Part shown: positions 12,091 through 18,640 of the stretch, in pieces
How the letters are laid out: every line of letters begins with the position of its first letter
How positions within the stretch are numbered: the stretch's first letter is position 1
DNA from: SURF-58 sp041305085
Lineage (GTDB): Archaea > Nanobdellota > Nanobdellia > Woesearchaeales > UBA9642
Direction of reading: 5' to 3'
Assembly (NCBI GenBank): GCA_041305085.1
Contig: JBFYMA010000036.1
Location: 1-18,640, forward strand
Length of the DNA stretch: 18,640 nt
The notes under the pieces: model-generated
Databases searched by the model: none
The model's input: only the letters and a program-made list of their open reading frames with translations
What the model was told of the DNA's origin: nothing
Translations under genes and position numbers: made by a program

Positions 12091-13314
12091 TTATTCTCTT
12101 TTCTTTGTTGCCTCTGCAATTCTTCCGACAGCGAGGATGTATGCTGCTGTTCTCATATCAACTCCAAACTTTTTGTAGTTTTCATAGACAGATCTGAATG
12201 AGGAAGCCATTTTTTCCTTGAGCTTTTGGTCAACTTCTTCCAAAGGCCAGTAATAGCCTTGTAGGTTTTGGACCCACTCAAAATAGCTCACAGTCACTCC
12301 TCCTGCGTTTGCCAGCACATCAGGTATAACAAAAATATCATTCTTGAAAAGCACTGCATCTGCATGGCTGGTTGTTGGCCCGTTGGCAAGCTCAAGCACA
12401 ATTTTTGCCTTTATTTTGTCAGCGTTCTCTTCTGTAATAACATTTTCCAGCGCTGCAGGCGCAAGTACATCAACATCTAGCTCAAGAATTTCTTGATTTG
12501 AAATTTCTTTTGCTCCTTTAAATTTTACAACGCTTCCTGTTTTCTGCTTGTGCTCCATAACTTTGTCAATGTCCAGCCCTTGTTCTGAAAAGATTCCTCC
12601 TTTTGAGTCTGACACTGCAACAACCTTTAATCCATCATTGCTGGCAAGCTTTGCAAGAGTGTATCCAGCATTGCCCATTCCCTGGATTGCAATTGTCGAG
12701 CTTATTCCCAGTCCAAATAAATCCATTGCTTCCTTGAGCACAAAATATCCTCCCTGGGCTGTTGCCTTATCCCTTCCAAGGCTTCCTCCAAGCTCTATTG
12801 GCTTGCCAGTAATTACTCCTGGGCTTCTGCCGTATATGGATTCATATTCGTCCAGCATCCAGCTCATTATCTGGGAGTTTGTGTATACATCAGGGGCGGG
12901 CACATCTTTGTGAGGGCCTACAATCTCGTGGATTGCTCTGAAGTATCCTCTGCTGAGCCTTTGAAGCTCGTTTGCTGAGAGCTCTTTGGGATTTACAATA
13001 ACCCCTCCTTTTCCTCCGCCCATAGGTATATCCATTATTGCTCCCTTGAGAGTCATCCACGCAGCCAGTGCTTTGACCTCATCAAGGTTAACACCAGGAT
13101 GATACCTTATTCCCCCTTTGAATGGCCCTCTTGAATCGTTGAACTGGACTCTGTAGCCTGTAAAAACTCTTATCTCTCCGCTGTCCATCTTCACAGGGAT
13201 GTTTATCTCAACAACACGCTTAGGCTTTTTCAGCACTTCCAAAACATTTTTGTCAAGGTTGAGCTTTTTGTCTGCAAGCTCAAGCGTTTTCAGGTAATTA
13301 TCAAATGGGTTCAT
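12091..13314 (-). CDS. gdhA: glutamate dehydrogenase
   Basis: NAD(P)-dependent oxidative deamination of glutamate to 2-oxoglutarate and ammonia, or the reverse. The start is ATG 13314 (407 residues) because GGAGGCG lies 5-7 bases upstream; a TTG at 13338 would put the ribosome site inside the gene. The N-terminal Glu/Leu/Phe/Val dehydrogenase domain has KGGIRYHP (66-73), the catalytic-lysine motif PMGGGKGG (Lys102) and the catalytic Asp in VPAPDVYTN (Asp142). The Rossmann motif QGMGNAG is at 211-217. Length and motifs match hexameric archaeal enzymes. An AAAATATATAAGG TATA box (about 13349-13360) gives it its own promoter in the 48-base gap after the reductase gene, though read-through is likely. 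Confidence 0.93.
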   Translation of the reverse strand: MNPFDNYLKTLELADKKLNLDKNVLEVLKKPKRVVEINIPVKMDSGEIRVFTGYRVQFNDSRGPFKGGIRYHPGVNLDEVKALAAWMTLKGAIMDIPMGGGKGGVIVNPKELSANELQRLSRGYFRAIHEIVGPHKDVPAPDVYTNSQIMSWMLDEYESIYGRSPGVITGKPIELGGSLGRDKATAQGGYFVLKEAMDLFGLGISSTIAIQGMGNAGYTLAKLASNDGLKVVAVSDSKGGIFSEQGLDIDKVMEHKQKTGSVVKFKGAKEISNQEILELDVDVLAPAALENVITEENADKIKAKIVLELANGPTTSHADAVLFKNDIFVIPDVLANAGGVTVSYFEWVQNLQGYYWPLEEVDQKLKEKMASSFRSVYENYKKFGVDMRTAAYILAVGRIAEATKKRE

Positions 13315-13362
13315 TTTTGCGCCTCCAAAAAAGTTCAATAATTTAATCTTTCCTTATATATT

Positions 13363-14295
13363 TTAGTGTGTTCCGTTTATCTGGTTTATATAATTGTATG
13401 CAGAGAGCGCTGCAACTGCTCCTTCTCCTGCTCCCACTATAGCCTGCCTTAAGGGAGTAGTACATATGTCTCCTGCGCTAAAAACACCTGGAAGGTTTGT
13501 TTTCTGGAAATGGTCTGTCTTTATATATCCTTTCTGGTCCAGCTCCACCCCAAGTTTTTTTGCAAGCTCTGTGTTTGGAATTTGGCCTATTTCTATGAAA
13601 AGCCCGTCTAATGCAAACTCTTTTCCATTGTCCAATTTTACTTTTTCCACAAATTTTTCTCCAATAATCTCAACCACATTTGCATTATAGACAAATTCTA
13701 TGTTTCCTTTTTGCCTTATTTTGTCAAAGTATATTGGCTCTGCCCTAAGCTTTGCTCCCCTATATATTATGAAGACTTTTTTGGCATAATCTGCCAGCAG
13801 AAGCGATGCCATAGCTGCGCTGTCAGACCCTCCAACTATTCCTACTGCATCTTTTCCCTTGAAAAATGGGGCGTCGCACGTAAAGCAGTAGCTCACTCCT
13901 CTGCCTGCAAACGCTTTTTCACTCTCCAGTCCCAGCTTTCTTCGCTCTGTGCCAAGAGCTATAAGGAGTGTTTTTGCTGTGTAAGTATTTTTGTCGGTTA
14001 TAACTTTATAGAAATCTCCTGATTTTTCCAGGCCTGTAATATATTCCTCTATGGTTGGCACTTCAAGGTGGGTTATGTTCTCTTTGAATTTTTCCATAAG
14101 CTTTCTTCCTGAGATGCTCACATAGCCTGGGTAGTTTTCAACAATATGTGCTTCGTTCAACAGTCCTCCTGGCTCTACTCCTATTATTGCTGTCTTTAGC
14201 TTGTACCTTGCAGCGTATACTGCTGCGCCATAGCCTGCGCTTCCAGCTCCGAGTATGAGCAGGTCATATTCATTGTTTGGATTAGTCTCAGCCAT
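13363..14295 (-). CDS. trxB: thioredoxin reductase
   Basis: FAD enzyme of 310 residues that passes electrons from a pyridine nucleotide to thioredoxin-like proteins. FAD motif GAGSAG is at 16-21, GGLLNEAH..VENYPG at 43-57, the redox-active pair CFTC at 137-140, the second dinucleotide motif GGSDSA at 155-160, and the C-terminal FAD motif SAGDICTTPLRQ near 277. The usual HRRxxxR signature for NADPH is replaced by YRGAKLRA, so NADH may be accepted. A 9-bp inverted repeat TCAAAAAGT/ACTTTTTGA (14320-14328, 14350-14358) lies upstream and may be regulatory. The glutamate dehydrogenase gene follows on the same strand. Confidence 0.93.
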   Translation of the reverse strand: MAETNPNNEYDLLILGAGSAGYGAAVYAARYKLKTAIIGVEPGGLLNEAHIVENYPGYVSISGRKLMEKFKENITHLEVPTIEEYITGLEKSGDFYKVITDKNTYTAKTLLIALGTERRKLGLESEKAFAGRGVSYCFTCDAPFFKGKDAVGIVGGSDSAAMASLLLADYAKKVFIIYRGAKLRAEPIYFDKIRQKGNIEFVYNANVVEIIGEKFVEKVKLDNGKEFALDGLFIEIGQIPNTELAKKLGVELDQKGYIKTDHFQKTNLPGVFSAGDICTTPLRQAIVGAGEGAVAALSAYNYINQINGTH

Positions 14296-14453
14296 TTTTT
14301 TATTTATCCCTCAAAATTCTCAAAAAGTGCCTGTCAAAAAGCTTGCTGTACTTTTTGAAATATGCATGATTGAAATATTCTTAATTATTGTATGAATGGT
14401 TGAAACACGAGTGATTTATATAGTTTACCAAATACTGCGGTACTGATTTTAAA

Positions 14454-14480
14454 ATGGAAGTAGTGATGCAACTTATTTAA
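14454..14480 (+). CDS. 8-codon upstream ORF
   Basis: ATG 14454 reads MEVVMQLI and stops at TAA, directly followed by the ATG of the next gene with no base between. TTTATATAG (14415-14423) places the transcript start before it, so ribosomes would meet this frame first and could restart at 14481. A second TATA-like TTATTTAAAT lies inside it but is too close to 14481 to serve it. Confidence 0.35.
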   Translation: MEVVMQLI

Positions 14481-14927
14481 ATGACAAGCTATTTCCAGCC
14501 TTCTATGGATGAATACGAGTCTAAATACACAGAGAGAACTATTGACTGCGCAGGGGACATAGTTGGGCTCATAAGCAAAATACGCAGTGATCTGCACATT
14601 ACAAAAATAAGCTCTGTCGATGATTCAAAGGAAGAAATTGTAAGAAAAGCTTACAGAATATTTGAGGCTGACCCGGCAAGTGCAGATTACTTGTTTGAAA
14701 ATAATATTGATAGGTTCAACCACTTTTACGCGCTTATAAGTGTCTTTATGGGAAAAGAATATGCTGAAATATTTGCAGAAGGGGTTTTAAATCCAGAAGT
14801 CCAGAATGGCAACAATTTTGAGCCCGACGATAATCTTGTCAAAATGATTCTCGCTTATGAAAAAATACATAGCCAAATTGAAAACGAAGAAGATGAAAGC
14901 AATATTGACTACGGAATAGACTTATAA
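14481..14927 (+). CDS. acidic hypothetical protein
   Basis: 148 residues, helical and acidic, especially the tail ENEEDESNIDYGIDL. No signal peptide, membrane segment or known motif. The best-conserved-looking stretch is KEEIVRKAYRIFEADPASADYLFE, which resembles a helical repeat. It stands alone between the divergent reductase gene and the convergent TrmB-like gene. Translation may be coupled to the 8-codon frame just before it. Function unknown. Confidence 0.65.
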   Translation: MTSYFQPSMDEYESKYTERTIDCAGDIVGLISKIRSDLHITKISSVDDSKEEIVRKAYRIFEADPASADYLFENNIDRFNHFYALISVFMGKEYAEIFAEGVLNPEVQNGNNFEPDDNLVKMILAYEKIHSQIENEEDESNIDYGIDL

Positions 14928-14979
14928 CAGCAATGAGCAATATTCGACAAAGTGTTAAGGCATGAACTCCAATAAAGCA

Positions 14980-15705
14980 CTATTTTTCTGCAAGCTTCCA
15001 TACTAGTTCAAAGCTTTCCCTAAATCCCTGAGCTATTTCTTTCTGCTTTATGAGTATTGCAACAGGGCTGCTGCTCCATACAACTATTGCAACGCTGCTC
15101 CCATAGATATACTGGGACATTGGGCTTCTGTTGAAGTCCCTGACAAACTTTGCCCTGCATAATGGAAGCTTTTTTATGTTCTGAAAATCTCTTTTGTTCT
15201 TGAATGACCTGTCAAAGATCATCCTTGTAGGAATTTTTTTTTCTTTTCTGAGCTGCTGGTATTTTGGAAAAAAGTGCTTCAGTATGCTGGCCACGCTTAC
15301 GCTTGTTGCATTCACAAGTATTTCCTCTCCTTCCCTTATCTGGTCCTCAAATATCTGCCTCAAACCAGCTTTGCCCCTGAAAAAAAGCGTTTCTTTTTTT
15401 TCTGTTATTGCATGGAATTTTGAGGAAAGCTCAGGCATCAGCGTTTCAAGCTCTGCCTGCTGCTGTTTCAGCTTTACCTGAAGGTTTTCAGGGTTTGTTA
15501 TTGAAAAAACCTTTGAGTTGTTCTCCTTTATGTAGGCTGCAAGCCCTTTCTGAATCAGCCTTTCCAGGGCATCGTACACATTCCTCCTGTGGATTGCTGT
15601 TTTTTCAGAGATCTCTCCTGCACTCATAGCTCCAGAATTAAGCAGTGCAAGGTATATTTTTGTCTCCAGCACTGTAAGCCCGAATTGCTCAAGAAGTTCT
15701 CTCAT
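14980..15705 (-). CDS. TrmB-family transcriptional regulator
   Basis: 241 residues from ATG 15705; a longer frame to 15744 lacks a start signal, while TTTTTATATTC (about 15726-15736, minus) is a TATA box at leaderless distance. Residues about 1-70 (LLEQFGLTVLETKIYLALLNSGAMSAGEISEKTAIHRRNVYDALERLIQKGL) form the TrmB winged helix. A coiled-coil linker (KLKQQQAELETLMPELS) follows, then a C-terminal domain of the PLD-like sensor type (about 105-240). These proteins regulate sugar or central metabolism genes; the effector here is not evident. It is divergent from the 393-aa gene at 15802, which may be its target. Confidence 0.82.
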   Translation of the reverse strand: MRELLEQFGLTVLETKIYLALLNSGAMSAGEISEKTAIHRRNVYDALERLIQKGLAAYIKENNSKVFSITNPENLQVKLKQQQAELETLMPELSSKFHAITEKKETLFFRGKAGLRQIFEDQIREGEEILVNATSVSVASILKHFFPKYQQLRKEKKIPTRMIFDRSFKNKRDFQNIKKLPLCRAKFVRDFNRSPMSQYIYGSSVAIVVWSSSPVAILIKQKEIAQGFRESFELVWKLAEK

Positions 15706-15801
15706 ATCAATAATAAAACAGAAAGAATATAAAAAGTTTATCATTTGTGGTAACTTTTATCACCACATTATTTGATATACTGATGCGCCTTTGCCTATTT
15801 T

Positions 15802-16983
15802 ATGGCGCAGGCAGAAAAAATACAGACAGGAGAAATCATTCCACGAGACTATGGAATAATAATCCAGAGAGGTGGCAGAAAAATATTCATAGCTCCGATG
15901 AACTACATAATAGGAGGGCTTATTCTTGCAACACCAGAAGAACTTGGCCAAAAAATAAGCCAAAAAGCCTCAGAGCTGAGAATCAGGCCAGGAGCGCTGA
16001 AAAGAGAGCTTGCAGCAGGAATAATAAAAAGAGAAGGCACAGACAACCTGTTGAGATATGGAGGGAGAAGCGCGCTCAGATGGGCAAAAAATTACAACAC
16101 AATAGCAGGCGAAGTAATTTCAAAATCAGAGCCAAGAACCTATGGAGTGCAAATTGCATACCTTGAAAATCCAACTTCTGGAGAGATAACGTATGCAAGC
16201 ATTGGCTCAGACAATCCAAACGAGCACTGGGCAAAAGTGAAATCCAAAGAAAGAAACCTTGACATGATGATAGATCAGACAGCAGCACTGGATATTGCAC
16301 TTTACAAAGATAACAGGCAGAGAAATAGTGCAAAACGCAATATTACAGGACTTTTTCCAAGGGACAGGCCCACAAACCATCTTCCTTTCAGGTTTTCAGA
16401 TCCAATAGACGTGCTGATAGATTATTATATAGAAGGCAAAAACAGATTCGAGCTCAACAAAGCGCTTCTTACAAGGCCTGAGACATACAGCCAGGAACTT
16501 TTGAACACTTTCCAGAACAATCCAGACAGCGCATACTTTGCAGTTATCAGGCAATCAGAAAAAGAGCAGACAACACACCATTCTGGCAGAGAATATTTTG
16601 GAGCAGTAAAGGCACTTGAAAAAAGAATAATCCACGAGCTTAAGAGCAAAGGCTTTGAGTGGGATGGCTATGGATTAGAGTTCAGAGACACGCCTAATCA
16701 GACAATCTCAAAAAGATACAGAAAAGCAGGCCAGGTCTATGCAATATGCACAAAACAGGACCAGCCTCCAATAATAGTTTACAAAAAGCTTGGAGAAAAA
16801 GCCCAAAATTGGATAACCGCAAAAGAAGCAAGAGCAGACAGCCCCTACAAAAGGACTGGCATATACACAACAATAGACGACACCACAAGAAGAGAATCCT
16901 GGGCTCAAGTCATTGTGCCAGGAAAATCAAACAGCATATTCGTGCCACAGATACTTAGGAAAGCCTATGCAAATTACTCTTAA
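15802..16983 (+). CDS. 393-residue protein of unknown family
   Basis: A clean long frame from ATG 15802. TTTGATATAC (about 15770-15779) is a TATA box at leaderless distance. The N-terminus has RDYGIIIQRGGRKIFIAPMNYIIGGLILATPEEL, with one moderately hydrophobic stretch (about 30-43). The central part is rich in charged residues with FPRDRPTNHLPFRFSDPIDVL, and the C-terminus with AQVIVPGKSNSIFVPQIL appears folded and beta-containing. No catalytic motif or full membrane helix is clear. Codon use matches the nearby core genes, so it looks native. Perhaps DPANN-specific; the divergent TrmB-like regulator may control it. Confidence 0.6.
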   Translation: MAQAEKIQTGEIIPRDYGIIIQRGGRKIFIAPMNYIIGGLILATPEELGQKISQKASELRIRPGALKRELAAGIIKREGTDNLLRYGGRSALRWAKNYNTIAGEVISKSEPRTYGVQIAYLENPTSGEITYASIGSDNPNEHWAKVKSKERNLDMMIDQTAALDIALYKDNRQRNSAKRNITGLFPRDRPTNHLPFRFSDPIDVLIDYYIEGKNRFELNKALLTRPETYSQELLNTFQNNPDSAYFAVIRQSEKEQTTHHSGREYFGAVKALEKRIIHELKSKGFEWDGYGLEFRDTPNQTISKRYRKAGQVYAICTKQDQPPIIVYKKLGEKAQNWITAKEARADSPYKRTGIYTTIDDTTRRESWAQVIVPGKSNSIFVPQILRKAYANYS

Positions 16984-17016
16984 AATACTCTTAAAAAAAC
17001 TATTTTTTTATTACTT

Positions 17017-18366
17017 CTATTTCCTTACAAACACTTTGTCATAGAAAACAATTACCAGAACGCTTAATGGAGTTGTTACCAAAAAAGTATTTGCTTTCAC
17101 AAAAGGAAAAAGCACCAAAACAAGAATAGAAGGTATTAATATTGAAAAAAAACTTGCATCTGAAGAGGTCTTTTTTGAGTAAAGGCCTGCCAAGATCGCA
17201 GGCACAAACAAAAGCGCCAGATATGTAACCAACAATGAAAGAGTTACAATATTTGGAACCATAAAAGCCAGGAGAAAGCCTATTATTCCAAACAAGGCAG
17301 TTATTCCTCTTGCATACCACAGATTTCTTTTCTCATTTTTTGCTCTGCCAAAAAACTGCCTGTAAACAATTGTAGAGCCTCCAACAAGAAGGCTGTCAAC
17401 AGAGGACATAACAACTGCCAAGACTGCTGCAAATCCCAACCCAGTCAGCACAGGAGGAAGAACAAGATCCATCAAAGAAAAAATTGCACTTTCCGGATTT
17501 ATACCAGACAGCAGAACAGAAGATGCCAGACCCAAAAACAAAGTTAAAATTCCCAAAAAAATAACCAAAGGTATGGAAATAAAAAAAGACTTTCTGGCAG
17601 TACTCTGGCTTTCAGCAGAAAATATTCTCTGCCAGTGCTGGGAATTTGCAAGATAAATAAATCCGCTGAGCAAAACAGCTCCAATAAACCAGCCTACACC
17701 TCCAAAAGCAAAAGGGTCTAAATGTCCTTTTGGAAGCAAAGCAAACATATTGGAAAATCCTCCAACTTTGAAATAAACTATTACAGACGCAACAAAAAAC
17801 ATCACAAAAATGATCCAGAACTGGATAAAGTCAGTAATTATGTCAACCTTTAGCCCTCCAATTGCTGTATATGCGATTGTAACAATTGCTGCAATTCCCA
17901 AAGCGAGAGAGTAATTTACCCCTACCAGAACAGAAGCCAAAGAAGCAATCGCTATGGCCTGAATTCCTGTCCAGATAACAAGCAAAAAAATCTGCAGAAC
18001 AGTTGTAAGCATTTTGTTTTTTTTGTCAAAGCGTTTATAAAAAAAATCCACAATAGTATACGCGTCGTATTTGTCTCCTATTTCTTTTATTTTTTTTGCA
18101 ACTATCCCAAAAATAAAAACTCCTGCAGCAAGAGACAAGGGCAAAGCCAACCCATAGGATATTCCGCTCCTATAAACTTCTGCCACTATCGCAACTGTTG
18201 CCCCTGCCCCTACAATCGTGGCAGTGGTGGACAATGTCAAAAGCCACAGACTTGTTTTTCTTTTGTTCAAAAAATATGCCTTTACAGATTCATTTCTTGA
18301 AAAAAACCACGCAACCCCAAAAACCACAACAATATAAACCAATAGGACCACGAGTGTTATATTCAT
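17017..18366 (-). CDS. sodium:solute symporter family transporter
   Basis: 449 residues with about 13 membrane segments, the normal number and length for the SSS (PutP/SGLT) family, which couples uptake of a solute to sodium entry. Family blocks seen: an N-terminal FFSRNESVKAYFLNKRKTSLWLLTLSTTATIVGAGATV, AYTAIGGLKVDIITDFIQFWIIF, and NSQHWQRIFSAESQSTARKS, the last typical of this family. The substrate cannot be read from the sequence; proline, pantothenate and sugars are all known in the family. ATTTATATTTAG (about 18387-18397, minus) is a TATA box at leaderless distance. A T-rich run at 16990-17016 ends both this gene and its convergent neighbour. Confidence 0.88.
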   Translation of the reverse strand: MNITLVVLLVYIVVVFGVAWFFSRNESVKAYFLNKRKTSLWLLTLSTTATIVGAGATVAIVAEVYRSGISYGLALPLSLAAGVFIFGIVAKKIKEIGDKYDAYTIVDFFYKRFDKKNKMLTTVLQIFLLVIWTGIQAIAIASLASVLVGVNYSLALGIAAIVTIAYTAIGGLKVDIITDFIQFWIIFVMFFVASVIVYFKVGGFSNMFALLPKGHLDPFAFGGVGWFIGAVLLSGFIYLANSQHWQRIFSAESQSTARKSFFISIPLVIFLGILTLFLGLASSVLLSGINPESAIFSLMDLVLPPVLTGLGFAAVLAVVMSSVDSLLVGGSTIVYRQFFGRAKNEKRNLWYARGITALFGIIGFLLAFMVPNIVTLSLLVTYLALLFVPAILAGLYSKKTSSDASFFSILIPSILVLVLFPFVKANTFLVTTPLSVLVIVFYDKVFVRK

Positions 18367-18453
18367 AAAAAAGTTGAAGGCTGACTAAATATAAATAATT
18401 AATGGTTCATCCCACGAAAACATTTTTAAAACCATTCCAAATACCAGTGCTTT

Positions 18454-18640
18454 ATGCATAAAAAATATGATTTCAGAGAGATAGAGCCAGAAATGCTCAA
18501 ATTTTGGCAGCAAAAGGATATCTACCTGAAGGCAAAGCAGAAAAACATTGGAAAGAAAAAATTCTATTATCTAGACGGCCCTCCATACACATCTGGCAAA
18601 GTCCATATCGGTACTGCCTGGGGAAAAGCTCTCAGAGACT
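18454..18640 (+). CDS. ileS: isoleucyl-tRNA synthetase, N-terminal part
   Basis: First 62 residues, cut by the window end. FYYLDGPPYTSGKVHIGTAW carries the class I HIGH motif as HIGT (51-54) in the DGPPY context of IleRS. The N-terminus with MLKFWQQKDIY fits the same family; ValRS is less likely because of LDGPPYTSGKVHIGT. TTTTTAAAAC (about 18423-18432) is a TATA box at leaderless distance. Confidence 0.88.
   Translation, partial: MHKKYDFREIEPEMLKFWQQKDIYLKAKQKNIGKKKFYYLDGPPYTSGKVHIGTAWGKALRD

Noticed and set aside
13315..13338. TTG start for glutamate dehydrogenase at 13338
   Set aside because: The GGAGGCG ribosome site lies within that extension and fits ATG 13314.
15747..16166. Plus-strand frame overlapping the start of the 393-aa gene
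   Set aside because: Arg/Asn/Lys-rich low-quality translation in a second frame of a clear long gene.

Overview
The window looks like chromosome of a small-genome archaeon, most likely of the DPANN group (Woesearchaeota/Pacearchaeota-like; this placement is an inference). Supporting signs are an NreA-type archaeal DNA repair protein, a tRNA-Thr with U73 and no encoded CCA, a TrmB-family regulator, an AbrB-PhoU fusion protein, very Lys-rich protein tails, and many leaderless promoters with a TATA box centred about 26 bases before the start codon. No rRNA genes or CRISPR arrays were seen.

Layout. 1-1134: an IS4/IS5-superfamily transposase and an overlapping orphan fragment. 1181-4268: nreA convergent with a minus-strand operon (a four-helix membrane protein with a Lys-rich tail, then two short ORFs in one frame separated by a single TAG), then a divergent site-2 protease homologue. 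4372-5346: a zinc mini-protein, tRNA-Thr(CGU), a small membrane protein, and a 24-residue Lys-rich peptide with a hairpin-plus-T-tract terminator. 5554-7719: AbrB-PhoU regulator, a 46-residue acidic protein, a NYN nuclease, and a zinc-ribbon protein. 7758-7869: a GC-rich, strongly base-paired stretch that is a good ncRNA candidate. 7949-9357: a lipoprotein and a methyltransferase-like/winged-helix protein bracketed by two related 48-base repeats.

9358-10747 is the most unusual part. It holds a run of hairpins, then a three-gene minus-strand cassette (131-aa protein, 33-aa peptide, ribbon-helix-helix protein), then a divergent zinc mini-protein. Three copies of an 18-base promoter module, TCACCTGACNCTATTWAT, sit at its edges. 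Two face outward from a shared control region, and each lies exactly 24 bases from the start codon of its gene. The third lies in the minus orientation left of the cassette, so the cassette is also bounded by a 28-base inverted repeat. The simplest reading is a small autoregulated accessory module whose operator and TATA box are one unit. It may be a mobile element or the remnant of one.

10741-18640 returns to ordinary chromosome: an AAA/DUF4143 ATPase, thioredoxin reductase and glutamate dehydrogenase in tandem, an acidic protein preceded by an 8-codon upstream ORF, a TrmB-like regulator divergent from a 393-aa protein of unknown family, a sodium:solute symporter, and the start of isoleucyl-tRNA synthetase, cut by the window end.
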